DNA of 64,000 nt, taken from contig JAHQIY010000015.1 in NCBI GenBank assembly GCA_019054805.1, forward strand, positions 752,001 to 816,000, written 5' to 3'. The position numbers and the translations under genes are program-made. Below, piece after piece: positions 48,301 through 58,486 of this stretch; positions within the stretch are counted from its first letter, which is position 1; each line of letters begins with the position of its first letter. Below the pieces are notes generated by a model. That model had not been told where the DNA came from. It saw nothing but the letters and a program-made list of their open reading frames with translations, and searched no databases. The stretch is from Brachionus manjavacas (Eukaryota > Rotifera > Eurotatoria > Ploima > Brachionidae).

Positions 48301-49595
48301 TAAGGTGGAGTTAATTCCAGGGATGGGTAATTTTCGGAAGTGTTTTTAGAAAATCTAAAAAATTTAGTCTAAATTTTTTTCTTGTTATTTTGTCTAATAA
48401 ACTTCCTTGATACTTAGAGGCTTTTAACAACAATTTGTTCACTTATGAGTTAGAAATGAAACCTTTTGTTTTCTTGGCAAAAAAACCACCACAATCGGAA
48501 CAAGCTAATGATCAATGTTGGCTTATATTTCAAAATTATGTTCCGGTTTTTGTTTTCATGCGTCAAAAAACTAATTTCCTTTTGAATTTATCAAATTGAT
48601 CACAGTTCTAGTGTCATATCATTTTATGAAAAAAAATTCTCAATTTATTCTTATTCTGTGCAAGATTATCTAAAAGTATTCATGTAAATGATTAAAATAT
48701 TATTTTAATCCTGTTTTAAATAGATTATGTAATGATACTCGGAAAGAATGCATTCAAAATGTTTCATCTCATTTTTTGAATGTTTTAAATTTGTTTACCT
48801 GGATAAGAATACTGGTTTTTGATGAATGCTCAATTTTTGCCTCTTCCAGTAAATTATAAATCGAATTTATTATTTCAAGAAAATTAAATATTATTCATTC
48901 GAAAATTCAATGCTCTCAACTAAATTAATTTCTGTATTTATTTTAGCTTCATTCTATAAAATTAAATAATTTTGTAGAAAAAAAAGTTATTATCAAAAAA
49001 ATCACTTTTGTAAATAGAAATTTTTTAATTTTTTTTCAATTTTTAAATTTGTACAATACAAAAAATGCTTAAAGTCATCTTCAAATAGCATAGGCATTAG
49101 CCTGTTAATCAAAACTAAAATTGGAAGTAAAAGTTTACTCTAATAAAACTAATGCTTGTCTAGCAGATTCAAGTGCCTGGAATTAAAATATAAATTAACA
49201 CTACACTGGCACACAATCGCCTCTTCAGAGTATTAAAGTTCCATCAATATTTCTAGCATTCTGTGATCATCTATTGCATTGTTAATGTGTCGCTTTGCTT
49301 GCATGCCTAGTATCCTGATCATTATTTGGAAAAAATAAAAAATTTCCCATAAGAAGCTTCTCTAGAGAACACACAAATTATTTTCGATTATTAATTTCGT
49401 AGATTTTTTTTGTCAAAGTTGGCAACTAAATCAAACAAATAACTGTAATGAAATACTTTCTATAATCAAAAGTGAACAATTTTGCTATCTATTTCCATTA
49501 GAAGCCATCTGGGATGCATATTTCTAATTTTATGCTGGCAAATTTTGATAATTTTAGATTGAATTTTTAGACAACTTCTTATCAAATGACTGGCA
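45367..49595. other. 4.2-kb gene-free region
   Basis: No exon-like frame or repeat family recognised between PGAP2 and the GPCR. The only notable item is the perfect palindrome at 46109-46150. The 3' part (about 49100-49330) is slightly less AT-rich and may hold promoter elements of the GPCR gene. Confidence 0.45.
46109..46150. repeat. Perfect 42-bp palindrome without spacer
   Basis: Each 21-base half is the exact reverse complement of the other; the left half begins TTTAATCTCTTAAAATGAT and the centre is ATTATAAT. Symmetry stops sharply at both ends (A on each side). No target duplication or transposon terminus is visible. Confidence 0.85.
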
Positions 49596-51290
49596 ATGTT
49601 TAACACGACCAAAGAGGATTTTTACATCCGACTATTGAGCACTAGTCGATTCAACAAGCTGAACACAACTTTTAGCATTGGAAACATCAAGCTCGATTTG
49701 GACCGGACAACCATGATAGGAATAATAGCCAAAGAATTGATGAAACAGTATGGTCAAGACACAACCAGCCGATTTAACCCGGACTTTTTGAGCACAACCC
49801 GACTCTCAGGCTCCTATTTGGGTCCAACATCGGACAGCATCCACCACAAAATTGACAACGTTGTGGTCAGCATAAACCTTTGCCAAATGCTTTTCGGAAT
49901 ATTGGGAAATTTAATCTGCATTTGCATCCTAATGCAAAAAACTCTGCTCAATCGCCGCTTCAACTTATATCTTCTCTTTCTGGCAATAGCCGATTTTAGT
50001 TTTTGCGTAATTGTCTTTATTAACTACTACATAGCATTCGTGAACCCTCTACGGGCGCTCTACGACCTAAGCAAACTAACATGCTATTTCACTGACTACA
50101 TTGTAGGCAGTATAGACGCATTTTGCGTCTTTCTTACCCTTGTTTTATCAATTGACCGGTTGTACGCGATAAAAAAGCCCATCAAAAGCAAGGTTTTTTT
50201 CACATATCGCTTTCCCAAGCGTATAGCGCTGTCCGGCTACTTGTTTATATTGTTCATTAAATCTCCGGAAATATTTCTAAGTCAGCGCCACTACGGAGTT
50301 CTTGAGCAAAATTTTAATAACTTGAGCGAAAATTTGAGACCAAATTTGAGCAAAAGCGACTTTCTGGTCGACATTGTCACCGGGTCCAAAGACAAATATG
50401 AGACCTCGACCATAGAGATCAATTTTGAACAAGTAGCAACACCTTCATGCAATTCGAAAAATTGGTTCCAAAGCTCGGATCGAAACGGCACAGAGAGTCC
50501 CACGTCTCATCTAGTCTACATAATTTACTGCAACATCATAATTCCACTTGTTTTCAACATCATGCCAGCTTTGGTTATTTTGATTCTGAATTTGACGCTG
50601 TGGTTTTTTATGAGACAGTACACAAAAATAATCACCCGGGGTCCGTCCGAAATATCAAAAGGTTTTTTGACAAATTATCACATTAGCCGGTCTTCGAGAC
50701 GTGCCATAACCACCACTCAAAAGTCACACTATTTTACCATCATAATACTCGGCTTTTGGCTCTTGCTCACCAATATTCCCTATTACACATTTTTTACCTA
50801 CTACTGGGCCCACAATCTTCGGCTAATACAAGACACCACCCGAGTCCACTTGACCATTCAGGCCATTTCATCTGCTTTTTTCAACTCAAATCATTGTATA
50901 AACATTATAATTTATATGATATTTAATCGAGATTTTCGCCTCAGTGCTATCAAAATATTGTTCAATATTTTTAATCTAAATCCGATAATTAAACTAAACC
51001 CAATGTATTTCAAGGTATCTACGCCGCAAAGTTCTGTTAGAGTTTTGAACAGCACCATGAGGCTTAAGAGTTTGCCTAAAGAGCAAAATTTAACAGTCAC
51101 TATTGACGATTATGATGATATTAAGAGTCTTAATGAAAAATCTCTCAAAATAAAATCTAATTTAGTAAAGAATAGCTTAAATGAAGGCGCTACGAGTTAT
51201 TCTACACTGAATTTAAATGCTCAAGCAAACAATAGATTGCTGATTACTAATAAAGGAATAAAGTTTTTCAAGTTAAAGAGAAAAAAGTAA
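49596..51290 (+). CDS. Rhodopsin-family peptide-type GPCR
   Basis: Single-exon receptor of 564 aa. Seven membrane segments can be followed: TM1 about 88-113 with GN (Asn105), TM2 with LAIAD (Asp133), TM3 after Cys163 ending SIDRLYAI (the DRY motif reads DRL, 187-189), TM4 about 210-226, an unusually long second extracellular loop (about 230-304) carrying Cys285 for the TM3 disulfide and an NGT sequon, TM5 about 306-338, TM6 with GFWLLLTNIPYY (Pro395), and TM7 ending NIIIYMIFNRDFR, where the NPxxY proline is Ile. A long N-terminal ectodomain (about 87 residues) has no signal peptide. The layout resembles invertebrate FMRFamide/myosuppressin-type receptors, but the ligand cannot be told. An intronless gene in an intron-rich neighbourhood suggests retro-origin or the common intronless GPCR pattern. 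Confidence 0.88.
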   Translation: MFNTTKEDFYIRLLSTSRFNKLNTTFSIGNIKLDLDRTTMIGIIAKELMKQYGQDTTSRFNPDFLSTTRLSGSYLGPTSDSIHHKIDNVVVSINLCQMLFGILGNLICICILMQKTLLNRRFNLYLLFLAIADFSFCVIVFINYYIAFVNPLRALYDLSKLTCYFTDYIVGSIDAFCVFLTLVLSIDRLYAIKKPIKSKVFFTYRFPKRIALSGYLFILFIKSPEIFLSQRHYGVLEQNFNNLSENLRPNLSKSDFLVDIVTGSKDKYETSTIEINFEQVATPSCNSKNWFQSSDRNGTESPTSHLVYIIYCNIIIPLVFNIMPALVILILNLTLWFFMRQYTKIITRGPSEISKGFLTNYHISRSSRRAITTTQKSHYFTIIILGFWLLLTNIPYYTFFTYYWAHNLRLIQDTTRVHLTIQAISSAFFNSNHCINIIIYMIFNRDFRLSAIKILFNIFNLNPIIKLNPMYFKVSTPQSSVRVLNSTMRLKSLPKEQNLTVTIDDYDDIKSLNEKSLKIKSNLVKNSLNEGATSYSTLNLNAQANNRLLITNKGIKFFKLKRKK

Positions 51291-53341
51291 GTTTTGATAC
51301 TAAGAGTCAGTTAAATGACCGATTTCGAGCAATAAATTTTAATATATATATATATAAATTTTTTTTCTTAATATTTAATGTATGTTTTAATTCCATTAAT
51401 AAAAATCAAATAATTGTTTAATATATAAATTGAATTATTTGTTTAACAGTTTATTTTTTTTTCTCTTTTCCAGATACTTAAAAATGATTATAAAATATTA
51501 ATTAGGTTTTAGGAAAAAATAATGATAAACTATTTTTAATAGTTTTTAATGATTAATTTTGTCAATAATTTATTGAAAAAAAATATATTTTTACAATTAT
51601 AATTTTTTTAACCAAAATTTTTTAATTAAAAATTACTCATCACAAACGATAATTTGATTCTACGATTGAGTCTTCTATGATGCCCAACTACATTTTATTT
51701 TTTTGATTATTTAAAGTCTTTAAAATTTCATTCAAGTTTATCTATTCAGTCATAAGAAAACTCTGAACTCTATCCCATAATAAATACAAAATGAATTAAA
51801 TTTTTTTTGACAAACTAAAAAACGTTCTGGATTTTTTTGTTTCTTTTCTAAAAATAATCTACCAAATTAATTTTATAAAAAATTAATTTTATTCTTTTTA
51901 AAATTAAATTGGGGACTAAAAAATTAAAAAAAAATTTTAAAGGGATATGAATAAAAAACGAACTAGCTTGAAGCTGGTTTTGTAATTTATTTCTTTTAGA
52001 TTTTGATTAAAAATAATTATTGAAAAATTTTAAAAAATGGCTAAAAAAATAAATAGAAACAAGTGTTTAATTGAGAGTGTATATATGATTTCTTCAAAGA
52101 AAATCGTGGAGAAGGGAAACTTTATACGTGACTCTACTTTAAAAAAGATGGTATGAAGAAGACTATGGATTATCATATTATTGACAAAATAGAAAAAAAT
52201 AGAGGTATTGAATGGGTTGCTGGAAGTTGTCGTAAAGCCAAAAGAATGACTAAAAAGAAGATAGTTTATTTTAACACTCAAAACCCGGGGGGTTTTTTTC
52301 GACCCTTTTTGGTACTCATTTTAGTTATTGCTCAATAAATAAAATTGTTTTTGACGATTTTTTTTTCATCAAAAAATTATTAAATTTTGGTTACAGAATA
52401 TTTTTATTTTCATGCAAAAAAAGTATACGTTAATCCCGAAGAGGGGTTTTCTGGACCCTCAAAAAATGATAATTATAATGATTGTGAGGATAATTAAAAC
52501 TTTTGAATGGAAACACCAAATCAACCTAACTCGAAAACTCAGGTAATGAGTAACCTGAAGAAGAATAAGAAACGCTAACAAAAATTCGAAAAATAGAACG
52601 ATATGGGTTTGACTGAGAACGGAGAAGTGGGAAGTCTTAGGAAAACGAAAAATTTTAGATGAGAAAGTTAGACCAACAAGCTGCAACACGTAAATAAATG
52701 AGACCAAAATGTCAGAATTTTTCATTATTTTTGACTTGTCGATGATAAATTTATATTGAATTGTACCAGTTGTCACCCGAAAGCATTTGATCCTAGATAA
52801 TCTTAAATTATTGACAGTCTCAAATCGATATATTTCAGTGCAGAGATTGAGTTATTTTATTTCATTTAAACTTAAACATGTCTAACCTTCATTTTAATTT
52901 ACCGTTTTAATATTCTTTTTCAATACTAAGTTTTATTTATCCTTTTTTTATTTATTTTTTTTTTATTTTATCTGATTTAATTTTTTTTAGTTATCTTTTT
53001 TTTATATATTTTTATTCTTATAAACAGATAGACAAATAAATAAAATTCATTAGTAAAAAAGTAGAATCAAACTTTTTAATCGAAAAAAAAAATTGGAAAT
53101 CCGATGCTTTTTATACTTTTTTTTTACCGAATTTGCTAAAAAAAGTTTAGTATCTTCGATTTGAAACCATTTTTGCCATTTTTGAAAATTTACTTTTTTT
53201 TTATCTCATTCAAGTGAGTCAAAGTCAACGAATTGAGTTAAATATATTTTTTTAAAAGTTTGGTCAAAAATACGAAAAATAAAAAAAACAAAAAAAAGTT
53301 TATTATTTAAATATTTTATTAAAAAGCCACATAATATAAAA
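51291..53341. other. Gene-free region with unassigned short frames
   Basis: AT-rich with a few G-containing patches. Two similar strings occur in the same orientation: CCCGGGGGGTTTTTTTCGACC (about 52286) and CCCGAAGAGGGGTTTTCTGG (about 52435). They may be ends of a repeat, but I could not pair them. Short frames at 52039-52155 and 52153-52338 are Lys-rich and not recognised. The T-rich segment 52900-53045 ends GACAAATAAATAAAATTC and resembles, weakly, the LINE 3' ends at 24 kb. Confidence 0.3.
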
Positions 53342-53361
53342 TCTTAAATGAATATGTTTAA

Positions 53362-53595
53362 ATGGACACCCTAAAAAACCACTTAATACATTCCGTAGAA
53401 CTTTTAATCGAGCCTGACCAAAAGTGTATTTTACAACAAGATGAGGCGCCTGCACCTTCGACTAAGTCGGTAAAAGACTGTTTTAGAGAGCGTGATTTTA
53501 GAATTCTTCCATGGTATCCAAAATCACTTGATCTCAGTCCGATTGAAAATTTATATTCATTAATAAAAATCAACGATTATAGAGAGCCTTTTTAA
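53362..53595 (+). pseudogene. Tc1/mariner transposase fragment (DD34E)
   Basis: A 77-codon frame covering the C-terminal half of a Tc1-type catalytic domain: ILQQDEAPAPSTKSVKDCF contains the second catalytic Asp, and PKSLDLSPIENLYSLIK contains the Glu exactly 34 residues later, the DD34E spacing of Tc1 elements. The N-terminal DNA-binding region and first Asp are missing and no terminal repeats were found. It is a plain DNA-transposon relic, and a possible source type for the TA-flanked MITEs in this window, though no direct link can be shown. Confidence 0.85.
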
Positions 53596-53599
53596 AACT

Positions 53600-54668
53600 C
53601 TGGATTTAAAAAATGAATAAAAATATTAATATTAATTATAAAATGATTAATATTAATTAATAAAAAAATAACTGAGAGATCATTGATTTAATTATTACAG
53701 GCATTGTAAAAGATGAAACTAACAATTTTTGGTTTAACAGTCCAGTTCAAAGAAAGAAATTAAAGAAATCTTTGCCAATAAATTGATTCTTTTTTTTAAT
53801 ATTGTATGTTAACTTAGAATCAAAAGATAAAATTTTTATAATTGTAACGATGACAGAATTTTAGCATTTAAATAAATAAATTTTCAAAATGCAAAAAAAA
53901 TTCTGATTAGAACAGAACATAGGGACAAAAATAAAATAAATTTCACATGTTGATATTTTATTTGATCATCAATATTTCGCTGTTAATTAAAATTAATTTT
54001 TTTTGTTGAATTTAATGAAACATATTTTTGTTTCATGTAGTTCCTTCATCAAAGTTTAAAAAGCCTAATTTTGTTAATTTAAATTAATGGAAAATAATTT
54101 TATTTTTGTAAGTTTTGGAATGTTTTTATGAAAATTCATAATGCCATTATTACAAATAATAAGCGCAACTCACACGAATTTTACTAAGTTAAATTATTTG
54201 AAATAAACTTAAAGTGGAATATATTTATTTTTTATGTTTTTTTTATAGGTTTCAAGAAAAACTCAAGAATTTTCTTTTTTGAAATTTTGATCTAAGGTTT
54301 TTATGTAATATTGGGACTTCTTACCTTAAAAAAGATAAGATTCTAAAAATATCATTTTTAATTTTAATCAAAATTAAAATCTTTGAAATTTTTTAAAACT
54401 TAATTTTTATCGAATGCTTTGAAAAAAAAATCATTTTTTGAAATTTTAATCTTTAAAATTTTTTAAATAACGAAATGCTATTAAGTTTTATAGATATGGT
54501 CAATCAGAGTAATTCAACGTAAAAGTACCAAAAAATTTTAATAAATTATCTTCAATTATCTTTAGTATCTGCAAAATTTTATAAATAGTTTTTTAGAAAA
54601 TCAATCAAATCGAGATTTTTGAAAAAAAAGCTTGAAAAATCTGACAAAGCCTCTCTTCAAAAGGTGCA
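53600..54668. other. Gene-free AT-rich stretch
   Basis: About 1.07 kb between the transposase scrap and PGAP2 copy B. No feature recognised beyond the expected 3' UTR of the latter. Confidence 0.45.
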
Positions 54669-55475
54669 TTATTCACCATAGATTAAGTAATAAAATATTG
54701 CTAAGAAATAAATGTTACTTACCGTAATTGGGACATAAAAAAATATGCCAACTAAAACATATATTTGCGAAGATAAAATTCAATAGAAAAATACCACCAA
54801 CTATTAAACGCTCTTTTAAGCAATTTGACTTAAAATAAATTAAATTTAGGAAAAAAAATTTAAAATATTTAATTTTTAAAATACCAAATCCTCTTTATTA
54901 AGCTTTCTTTCGATGAAAATCGCAAATAAAATTGATAAAAAAGCTCCAAGTGTGTACAGTCCAAAGCCAATTGTGTGTATTACTAAGATTATACAATTAA
55001 TTAAAAATCTATGAATTAATTGATTTTTTTTACCAAAATTAAACGATGAGCTAAATACTGAAGCTACAATAATGCCCAAAATTTCAATATTATTCATAAT
55101 GTATGCCAGATAAAGACACTTCTTGAGATTAATAAAACTCTTATATTTTTTTTCACTGATTGAGGCCAAATAAGTGCAGGTAAACTTTTTTGCAATAATT
55201 TTTTTGTAGGTAAAATTCGTGTGTTTGGTCAGTAAGATACGAAATGGTATTTGGTAAATTACGGTGAAGAGCCAAATTGAATATGTCAAATGACTAAAAC
55301 CAATAATGGTGCTAATGGATGGTAGAAAATTTTTGGCTCCGCATTTGTACGAATTGACTCGTTCGAAATCGCAAACCAACGCATAAAAATAACAAAATGT
55401 CAATGACCCAACCGGGACTATCAACGAATTTAGAACCACAAAATTTATGTTAAAGTTAAAATTCAAAAAATTCAT
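54669..55475 (-). CDS. PGAP2-like protein, copy B, short C-terminus
   Basis: Second PGAP2/FRAG1-family gene. Minus-strand exons: 55475-55034, 54982-54885, 54828-54723, 54700-54669; 225 aa. Introns fall at the same positions and phases as in the copy at 44.4 kb, and exons 2 and 3 have identical lengths (98 and 106 bp), so the two are paralogues. Shared signatures: YKCGAKNFLPSISTIIG, QIPFRILLTKHTNF and NNIEILGIIV. The final exon reads AIFYYLIYGE and stops, against 31 residues in copy A, so the last membrane segment is largely lost. The 51-bp intron 1 is stop-free and in frame, so it can be read through. It may be a diverged functional copy or one on its way to becoming a pseudogene. Confidence 0.78.
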
Positions 55476-55604
55476 TCATTCATTAGGAAATTAGTAATAA
55501 ATATTTTCTTTCTGTGTTTTAACTAGATTTTAGAGTAATTAAAAAAATTATTATTAAAATTTATTACGATAATTTCCACATAATCAAATAAAAAAATTTC
55601 AATT

Positions 55605-56910
55605 TTAAAAATTTGTTTTTTTATTTTCCATTTGAATGATTCTGTCATTGGCTTTGTCGCCAAGTGCTGGATTAAACTTGTAAAAATAATAAGCTACACC
55701 GACTGATCCCAATATGGTCATAAATAAAATCAATAATGGTATTGTCCAGAGAACGGCATTAGAAACCGCAACTTCATCTTTAGATCTAAATTAATTTAAA
55801 TTATTTTTTTGATTTTTTATTACCTATAACTTTTTGTCTCCGTGTTGTAGTTTTTTTTATAAATTTTGTCGTAGTTCTCTTTTTAGTAGTTTTATATGGT
55901 TCATAGACATACAATATTTGACTGATAAGTCTATTGTCTAAAAATATAAAAAACCAAATTTTTATTTACTGACAAATTTTGTTTTTATTCACCAATAAAT
56001 TGAACAACCTCAGACATTCTTATGTTCTTTGATCCTTTATTGTTCCAATCTTCGATAATTTTTTCGGCTTCTAGTTTATCACCTAATAAAGTATGGTTTT
56101 TTTATCAATTTCTTGTTTAACATTTTCATTTACTTGTCAAAAATATATTATCCAAATAATTAAAGCCATTTTGAATTAAATGATTTAGGAATTGTTTGAT
56201 TGTGAGATCATTAAGCTCATTTGAAAATCTTACATTTAATATTTTTGTGGTCAATTGACAAAAAGTTCCTAAAAAATTAGAAGTTACAAAATTTTATATT
56301 TTTTTTAGAACAAACCCTCTTGGCACGTAGAATTATAACGCAATGAATTATTTAATTCCAATGTATTTATATAATTATCATTATCAGTAATTATCTCATC
56401 AATTACGTTGTTAAACGAAGACTCTAAAATAAAAAGTAAATATTCAAGTTTATTTGAATTTAAATCTGACTTTGAAAAGCTAAGATAAAATCCGATATGG
56501 TCACATTTGAGAGAGTTTTTTCTATTTTGGACACAACACCACTAAGTTCAGTCTTTAATTCTGAAAAAAATAAATTTTTAATAAAATTAAAGAAAATAAT
56601 TACTAGATAGATTGCTCAAATATTCAGAATTATTTTTGTATTCTGTCTCAAAAAATTCACTTGAATTCGAAAAAATGTAATTAGTAAGAAACTGGTTTAG
56701 TGTTGATTCGGGGTTAAATTTTTTTATTTTCGAGACAATGTCCATAATCTTGGGATAAATGTTCTGATTTTGACCATTGCATGTTCCGAAGAATAATAGC
56801 TCATTTTTTTGCGCCTTATTACATTGAACAATAAATAAGGTCTTTGTGTCAACTCTGGTAAATGCCAAAACATGCATCAAACAAACTAAAATCAATTGCC
56901 AACTGGCCAT
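55605..56910 (-). CDS. Unassigned type I membrane protein, paralogue A
   Basis: Seven exons on the minus strand: 56910-56604, 56560-56471, 56423-56316, 56268-56134, 56082-55993, 55937-55824, 55777-55605; 338 aa. The ATG at 56910 opens a signal peptide (MASWQLILVCLMHVLAF). The ectodomain is mostly helical and polar with Cys30, Cys44 (NELLFFGTC) and a later CQEGTFC, plus many N-glycosylation sequons. A Thr/Lys stalk (TTKKRTTTKFIKKTTTRR) precedes one membrane segment (LWTIPLLILFMTILGSVGVA) and a short cytosolic tail. I recognise no known domain. Paralogue B follows 360 bp away on the same strand with matching Cys pattern, stalk and topology. The surface or secreted role is inferred from topology only. 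All exon junctions are phase 1. Confidence 0.8.
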
Positions 56911-57271
56911 TTTTTTTTTCAAAGCTAAATAAAATTTTGAAGTTTTGTTAAATGGTCTGATTTTTAAATTGAAAATAAAAAATTTTTCATCACTATCTAA
57001 TCTATTTGAATTGTTTATAAGTTTTGAAAGCTTATTACATTATAATATCAAGTGATTTTTTAGGATCTTATCTTTAAATAATAATTTTCAAATTCAGTTT
57101 CTATTCTATTTTAAATTGAATTTTTTTACGCAACCAAAAATGACCATTTACTTAATCACCGGCCAAAAAATTCTCCATTTCTAAGTTAAGATAATATTTG
57201 AATAAAAAAAAATTCGTTGACCTGTTTATTTAATTTTTTAAAGCTTTGATTAAAGCGAAAAAGTATTTTTA
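56911..57271. promoter_or_regulatory. Spacer between the two paralogous membrane-protein genes
   Basis: 361 bp of AT-rich sequence holding the 3' UTR of paralogue B and the promoter of paralogue A. No motif recognised. Confidence 0.4.
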
Positions 57272-58486
57272 TTAAAATTTGGAAGACTCTCTTAAATTGA
57301 ATTCAGTGTTTATCATATTTTTTTTTGAGCTTGATTTTTTTTTTATAACTATCATAACAACAGTAGCAATTATGGTAACACACAGAATAGTCAGTGGAAT
57401 AGACAAATAAACAGCTTCATCAACAGCGACTATTTCTGTAAAAATGATTAAAATTTGAATTAATTTTTTTTAAAGTAAATTACCTAAAACTTTTTGCTGT
57501 TTTGTAGTGGTCTTTTTTATGGTAGTTGTTGTTGATTTTTTGGTCGTAAAACTTGGCAAGCTACCATTAAAGTATTCTACTGAACTATTAAATAGTCTGG
57601 TATCTTGGGTAAAATTTAGAACAATTCAAACTAATAGGTCCAATTCTTACTAATTATTTCGTGAACTTCGGAAAGAAGGGTTCCTTTGGTACCCTGGGAG
57701 TCAATTTTTTTCAATTTTTTCAAAACAAAATCTTTTTCAGCTTTAATTAATTTGAATTTAAATTTTTTAGTTGAAATAAAAAATAAATAATTGTACGCAA
57801 AAGAAATAGGTAGTCAATTGTAATATATGCTCTTTCGAAATAAAATTCCAAAATTTCCAATACAGTGTTCATTGGCAAATCACTTACATATGTGACATTT
57901 AGTAAATCTTTAGCCGATTTACAAAACGAGATGACTCCTTGATTACAATACATTTCTTGATATTTATCCCAATCGGTTAGTTGAAGCTGGTCTCTTTTAT
58001 CTATTAGCTCTTTTAGGACTTGGCTAAAATTCGAAGCTTTGATCAAAAATTTAAGATTAAAAATCATCAAAAAATGAGCTAGTTACTTTTAGCTGCATCG
58101 AAAAATTCAGCAACACCAGTTTTTGACAATGAAGTTTTTAATTTGTCCATTATCAGAGACAATTTGGATTCAAAAAGGTCTAGTTTTTGAATGTAGGCAG
58201 CATTAGGGTATGTTCGCCTGAAATAATCAGTGGCATTTGCAGTCAAATAATTACGCAAAAAATTGTCCAAGTCCAAATTGGGATCACTTTTAAGGATATA
58301 ATTGACAAATTCAACAATTCTGTCATAGGAATTTTGATTTAATGAACACATACCAAAGAAAAGCTTTTCATTATCTTGAAATCGACCACAAGCCACAGAA
58401 AATCTTAAACCTGATTTTTGAATTTTTTCCAATTTATTTAGATTTAAAAGTAAAACAAAAATTGATAGCGATAACAAAAGCTTCAT
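57272..58486 (-). CDS. Unassigned type I membrane protein, paralogue B
   Basis: Five exons on the minus strand: 58486-58087, 58036-57797, 57740-57651, 57603-57484, 57435-57272; 337 aa, one residue shorter than paralogue A. Signal peptide MKLLLSLSIFVLLLN, conserved Cys33 and Cys47 (NEKLFFGMC), then CNQGVISFC, sequons (NAT, NFS, NVT, NSS, NGS), a Thr/Lys stalk (TTKKSTTTTIKKTTTKQQ), one membrane segment (SIPLTILCVTIIATVVMIV) and a basic tail. Its exon 1 (400 bp) equals exons 1+2 of A (397) and its exon 2 (240) equals exons 3+4 of A (243), so A has two introns that B lacks, while exon 3 (90 bp) is identical in length to exon 5 of A. No known family is recognised. Confidence 0.8.

Noticed and set aside
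52459-52776. 105-codon minus-strand hydrophobic frame
   Set aside because: No conserved motif; hydrophobicity is what T-rich antisense DNA yields; no supporting exon.
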